Shown here: positions 63,401 through 64,000 of the stretch, piece by piece
How the letters are laid out: every line of letters starts with the position of its first letter
Position numbering within the stretch: position 1 is the first letter of the stretch
Source of the DNA: Brooklawnia cerclae
GTDB lineage: Bacteria; Actinomycetota; Actinomycetes; Propionibacteriales; Propionibacteriaceae
Direction of reading: 5' to 3'
DNA: 64,000 nt
Assembly: GCF_011758645.1 (NCBI RefSeq)
Contig: NZ_JAAMOZ010000001.1
Span: 1,302,001-1,366,000, forward strand
The notes under the pieces: model-generated
The model's input: only the letters and a program-made list of their open reading frames with translations
Told to the model about the DNA's origin: nothing
The model's database searches: none
Position numbers and translations under genes: made by a program

Positions 63401-64000
63401 GGGCCGATGAGACTCCCCGGGTCGCAGCGCTCAGTTCCTTCGGGATCGGCGGGGTGAACGCCCATATGGTGCTCGAGTCGCCGACCGCATACACGACCGG
63501 GAGGCCCGTCGACGAGCATGCGACCGCCAGGCCTCACTTCCTGCCCGTCTCGGCGAGGAACCGTGCCCAACTCGTTACCTATGTCGACCGGATCCGGGCG
63601 TTCGTCGCAGACGCCCGGGTCGATTCGGGGGCGGACAGTGCGGTGGAGGGCGCGGCGGATCATGAGGCGTTCCTCGCCCGCTGCTCCGACCTGCTCGGGT
63701 TCGACTCCGTCGACGATCTCGATCTGTCGATCCCGTTCGAGGACTACGGGACAGACCTCGAGGCGCTGGCCACGCTCCTCGGTGATCGTGACCGTCCGAC
63801 CGGTCTCGATCCGGTGACCCCGCGCATGAGCCTCGCCGAGATCGCCGGCATCGCGTCCGCCGGCCAGGACGCGCCTGTGGCCCCGACGCGTGACCTCGGC
63901 CGGTTCCTCTCGGCGCTGTGCCAGGTGTTCCAGACCGGGCGCACCCGGTTCAGGGAACGGGTGGCGTTCGTCTTCCGCGACGTCGACGGGCTGCTCGGGC
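57475..64000 (+). CDS. Trans-AT PKS P7 (partial): dock-KS12-DHdeg-KR-ACP / KS13-(ACP-like)-...
   Basis: Open from the ATG at 57475 to the right edge (2175 codons seen), overlapping P6 by 17 nt; GGGAG lies 5 nt upstream of the ATG. The docking segment is RRKELMELVYAGKLTAAEAT. KS12 (about 40-470) has Cys213 in DTACSSS. The DH that follows has His685 and Pro690 only four residues apart (DHCHILPG) and Pro instead of His in PPSLVD (Asp853). The KR has VTGGAGGIG near 1172, Tyr1319 and Asn1323; ACP Ser1464 (RYGFDSISF). KS13 (about 1570-2000) has Cys1735 (DTACSSA), ETHGTGT and NTGH. Its linker contains an ACP-like fold whose serine position is Leu2095 (EDYGTDLEAL), then the usual TGRTRFRERVAFVF linker end. 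The module continues beyond the window. Confidence 0.94.
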   Translation, partial: MTMRSERRKELMELVYAGKLTAAEATARYLELETSEQPSQVSPHDVAVIGMSGRFPAADDVDEYWELLRDNRSAIVDVKSRWPQIDEFYSADLTDSSRAHSRWGGLMNNIFDFDPLFFELSPRQAQLMEPRQRLLLMESWKAFEDAGYSRGELDGRNCGVFVGCEGSSDYFDDMVRERMDGNAVLGHSNAVLSARLAYFMNLRGPSMTVDTACSSSLVAIHLACQAIRDGSADMALAGGVTVMLSIGQQLLQSSMGMLSPEGKCKTFDASADGFVPAESAAVVVLKSLESAIRDSDHIYGVIKASTVNQDGKTNGITAPSSHSQQELIERAVEMSGVDPAAVRYVEAHGTGTRLGDPIEVDALSRTYGAMTRRGTTGIGSVKTNIGHASAASGVASLVKLLLGMKHDLIPASINCHELNPRVQLDGTGLYIVRENEPMFRGEKDEVITAVSSFGYSGTNCHLVVSSARGFGAGPVRDPRPASPDPLPFFASAATPESLRALCASYVEWLVAHGDDVDPAQLSLQTLALRTPMKFRIVLPFRTIPELVDLLASVGDEAVVATRKNQGRDEAAALDQAIGNYLSEPDRDAAGLAGLLGRIASTYLRGVDGRYHRLVALVDRRLPLPTYRFAATRYELDPDDIGRTPIRETAPQPPRRGEGIAFRRAAVGGPDLECELAGDEAFLRDHCHILPGVIYLELFRAAAAALDPSSRVASVRNVMWMRLMHIPDGVTATIRMAVGRRGADRVDLTLYRVDDAAAGSSAGEPFATAQVHYGQPAPRPRVVPEEEFLRGLDGGASAVENYRSLLSDNGVGVGPAFKGVRRIHSDANRALGELGLEEPVEGLESFEIPPSLVDGGFSGIGAWICDDRPEDRGLYLPFSIGRMELYDLSEPPRTVRIVRTHGATPGDVQTAGYELTYLSRAGEAVIRIENMFLRRLEGQDEPARDDSQVVPLTETWHETDRMPVAPFDGLLVGLARSARELELFRDAFRDATTPSVIAAQGVPARDLREGEHLLGGLDEASLRELVDSRIPRDTALRFLLMGSPSDDRSVDRVESGVVTVMRIVRTLMRKPVNSPTDLVFFSSGDPLEQAVSGFFHTMNLEKPLYRGRVVTIAEGADVPSALEQEAAATTEAFDVRYENGRRYELRLARMPEGDVTPTAADGAYIAGGAFLVTGGAGGIGLALAGHLFAHGAARVYLCGRSALDERRRAALAPLEQQGFDVRYLPCDITDAESVRSVAEVLAGDANASGRPVVDGIYHAAGVLRDRFIIAKDEESFHQVIAPKTTGADTIVDAARRLGASFVMFFSSTSSVLGNPGQCDYSFGNRYLDVLAQRAASDQAGPRLHSLNWSVWADGGMRIPDEQLAMLEGRYGLTPLPFSAGFAAMDACIARGHTRAVVLHGHQNRILANFFPSGQEHGGARPVDGGVSAFEAALEGDLRDVICATLRLEAEAIDFDDDLARYGFDSISFSELASRLNDLFGLDLTPAIFFGYTYLHELKQGLLDEYGDELARHYGSKGSVTAAVGPVAPAARVGDLKPLVVPEAPVPEPRTSPAVDAGPVSADRPADISTGYPPVAIIGMSTRLPRSSDSDEFWNHLVAGDDLVTEVPVDRWDWQGIYGDTRVDRHRTTYHHGAFIDAIDTFDPYFFGIAGTDAEVMDPQERMMLEEAWHALEDAGYDPTALSGSDTGVFVGVSTGDYKELLIKASYPNMLTHTMIPNRISFTLNLHGPSMVVDTACSSALVSIHEAVQEIQRGHCGMALAGAVNVICSPGLYITQGRMNMLSPGGSCKTFDASADGYVRGEGCGMVVLKPLDAALRDRDRIMGVIRGSAVNHGGTASNLFAPNEAAQSEVIRAAYHRGGVAASAVSYVETHGTGTALGDPIEVNALKRAYRDLYREESRTFGDDGPAVCLGAVKTNTGHLEAASALPGLLKILYSFERGVIPRNIHFAKVNPYLQIERTPFELATENVSWDELMRGRADETPRVAALSSFGIGGVNAHMVLESPTAYTTGRPVDEHATARPHFLPVSARNRAQLVTYVDRIRAFVADARVDSGADSAVEGAADHEAFLARCSDLLGFDSVDDLDLSIPFEDYGTDLEALATLLGDRDRPTGLDPVTPRMSLAEIAGIASAGQDAPVAPTRDLGRFLSALCQVFQTGRTRFRERVAFVFRDVDGLLG

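Noticed and set aside
57835-63663. Minus-strand open frame of more than 1900 codons opposite P7, and similar long ones opposite P1, P3, P5 and P6
   Set aside because: They arise because GC-rich codon bias removes stops from the antisense frame; they are Arg/Gly/Asp-rich with no domains, while the plus strand encodes recognisable PKS domains throughout.
1-64000. tRNA or rRNA genes, riboswitches
   Set aside because: No cloverleaf-like stretch or conserved rRNA segment was noticed in the non-coding gaps; only a covariance-model scan would settle this.

Overview
The window is high-GC actinobacterial DNA. Evidence is the codon bias, GTG starts, ATGA/GTGA-coupled genes, a class C sortase remnant and a DUF6788-type mobile-element gene; a member of Actinomycetales or Micrococcales is my inference. 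It holds the left edge and most of a large trans-acyltransferase polyketide synthase (trans-AT PKS) cluster. From 7635 to the right edge every gene lies on the plus strand with overlaps or short gaps, so the biosynthetic part looks like one operon of at least 56 kb that runs out of the window.

Left flank (1-5501): an ABC exporter (FtsX-type permease cut by the left edge, plus ATPase) is divergent from a NarL-type two-component system, followed by a DHA2-type drug exporter. The same 16-bp palindrome sits in the divergent promoter region (1893-1908) and just before the exporter (3833-3848), so the response regulator probably controls both transport units.

Junction (5502-7634): decayed DNA with a class C sortase pseudogene, a small DUF6788 gene, an inverted repeat and the presumed promoter region of the PKS operon.

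Beta-branching cassette (7635-11212): a stand-alone ACP, a ketosynthase, an HMG-CoA-synthase-like enzyme and an ECH1-type dehydratase. No free-standing ECH2 is present. Two ECH2-type domains are instead built into the PKS, each directly after a KS and before a tandem ACP pair.

PKS (11245-64000, incomplete): seven proteins with 13 ketosynthases and no AT, ER, methyltransferase or thioesterase domain in view. Read in gene order (KS numbered; '/' = protein boundary; deg = degenerate): P1 KS1-insert-DH-KR-ACP, KS2-(ACP-like)-DH-ACP, KS3 / P2 KR-ACP, KS4-ECH2-ACP-ACP / P3 KS5-DH-KR-ACP, KS6-ECH2 / P4 ACP-ACP, KS7 / P5 DH-KR-ACP, KS8-DH-KR-ACP, KS9-(ACP)-DH / P6 KR-ACP, KS10-DHdeg-ACP, KS11-KR-ACP / P7 KS12-DHdeg-KR-ACP, KS13-(ACP-like)-... 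. Malonyl units must come from an acyltransferase encoded elsewhere. The expected product is a long, partly unsaturated polyketide with two beta-alkyl branches. Its loading module, release step and final structure are outside the window.

Most unusual points: an in-frame array of REP-like palindromes written into a PKS linker (37814-38211), ACP-like domains inserted in three post-KS linkers, an unassigned insert of about 300 residues after KS1, and gene fission exactly at a KS/linker boundary (P4/P5).
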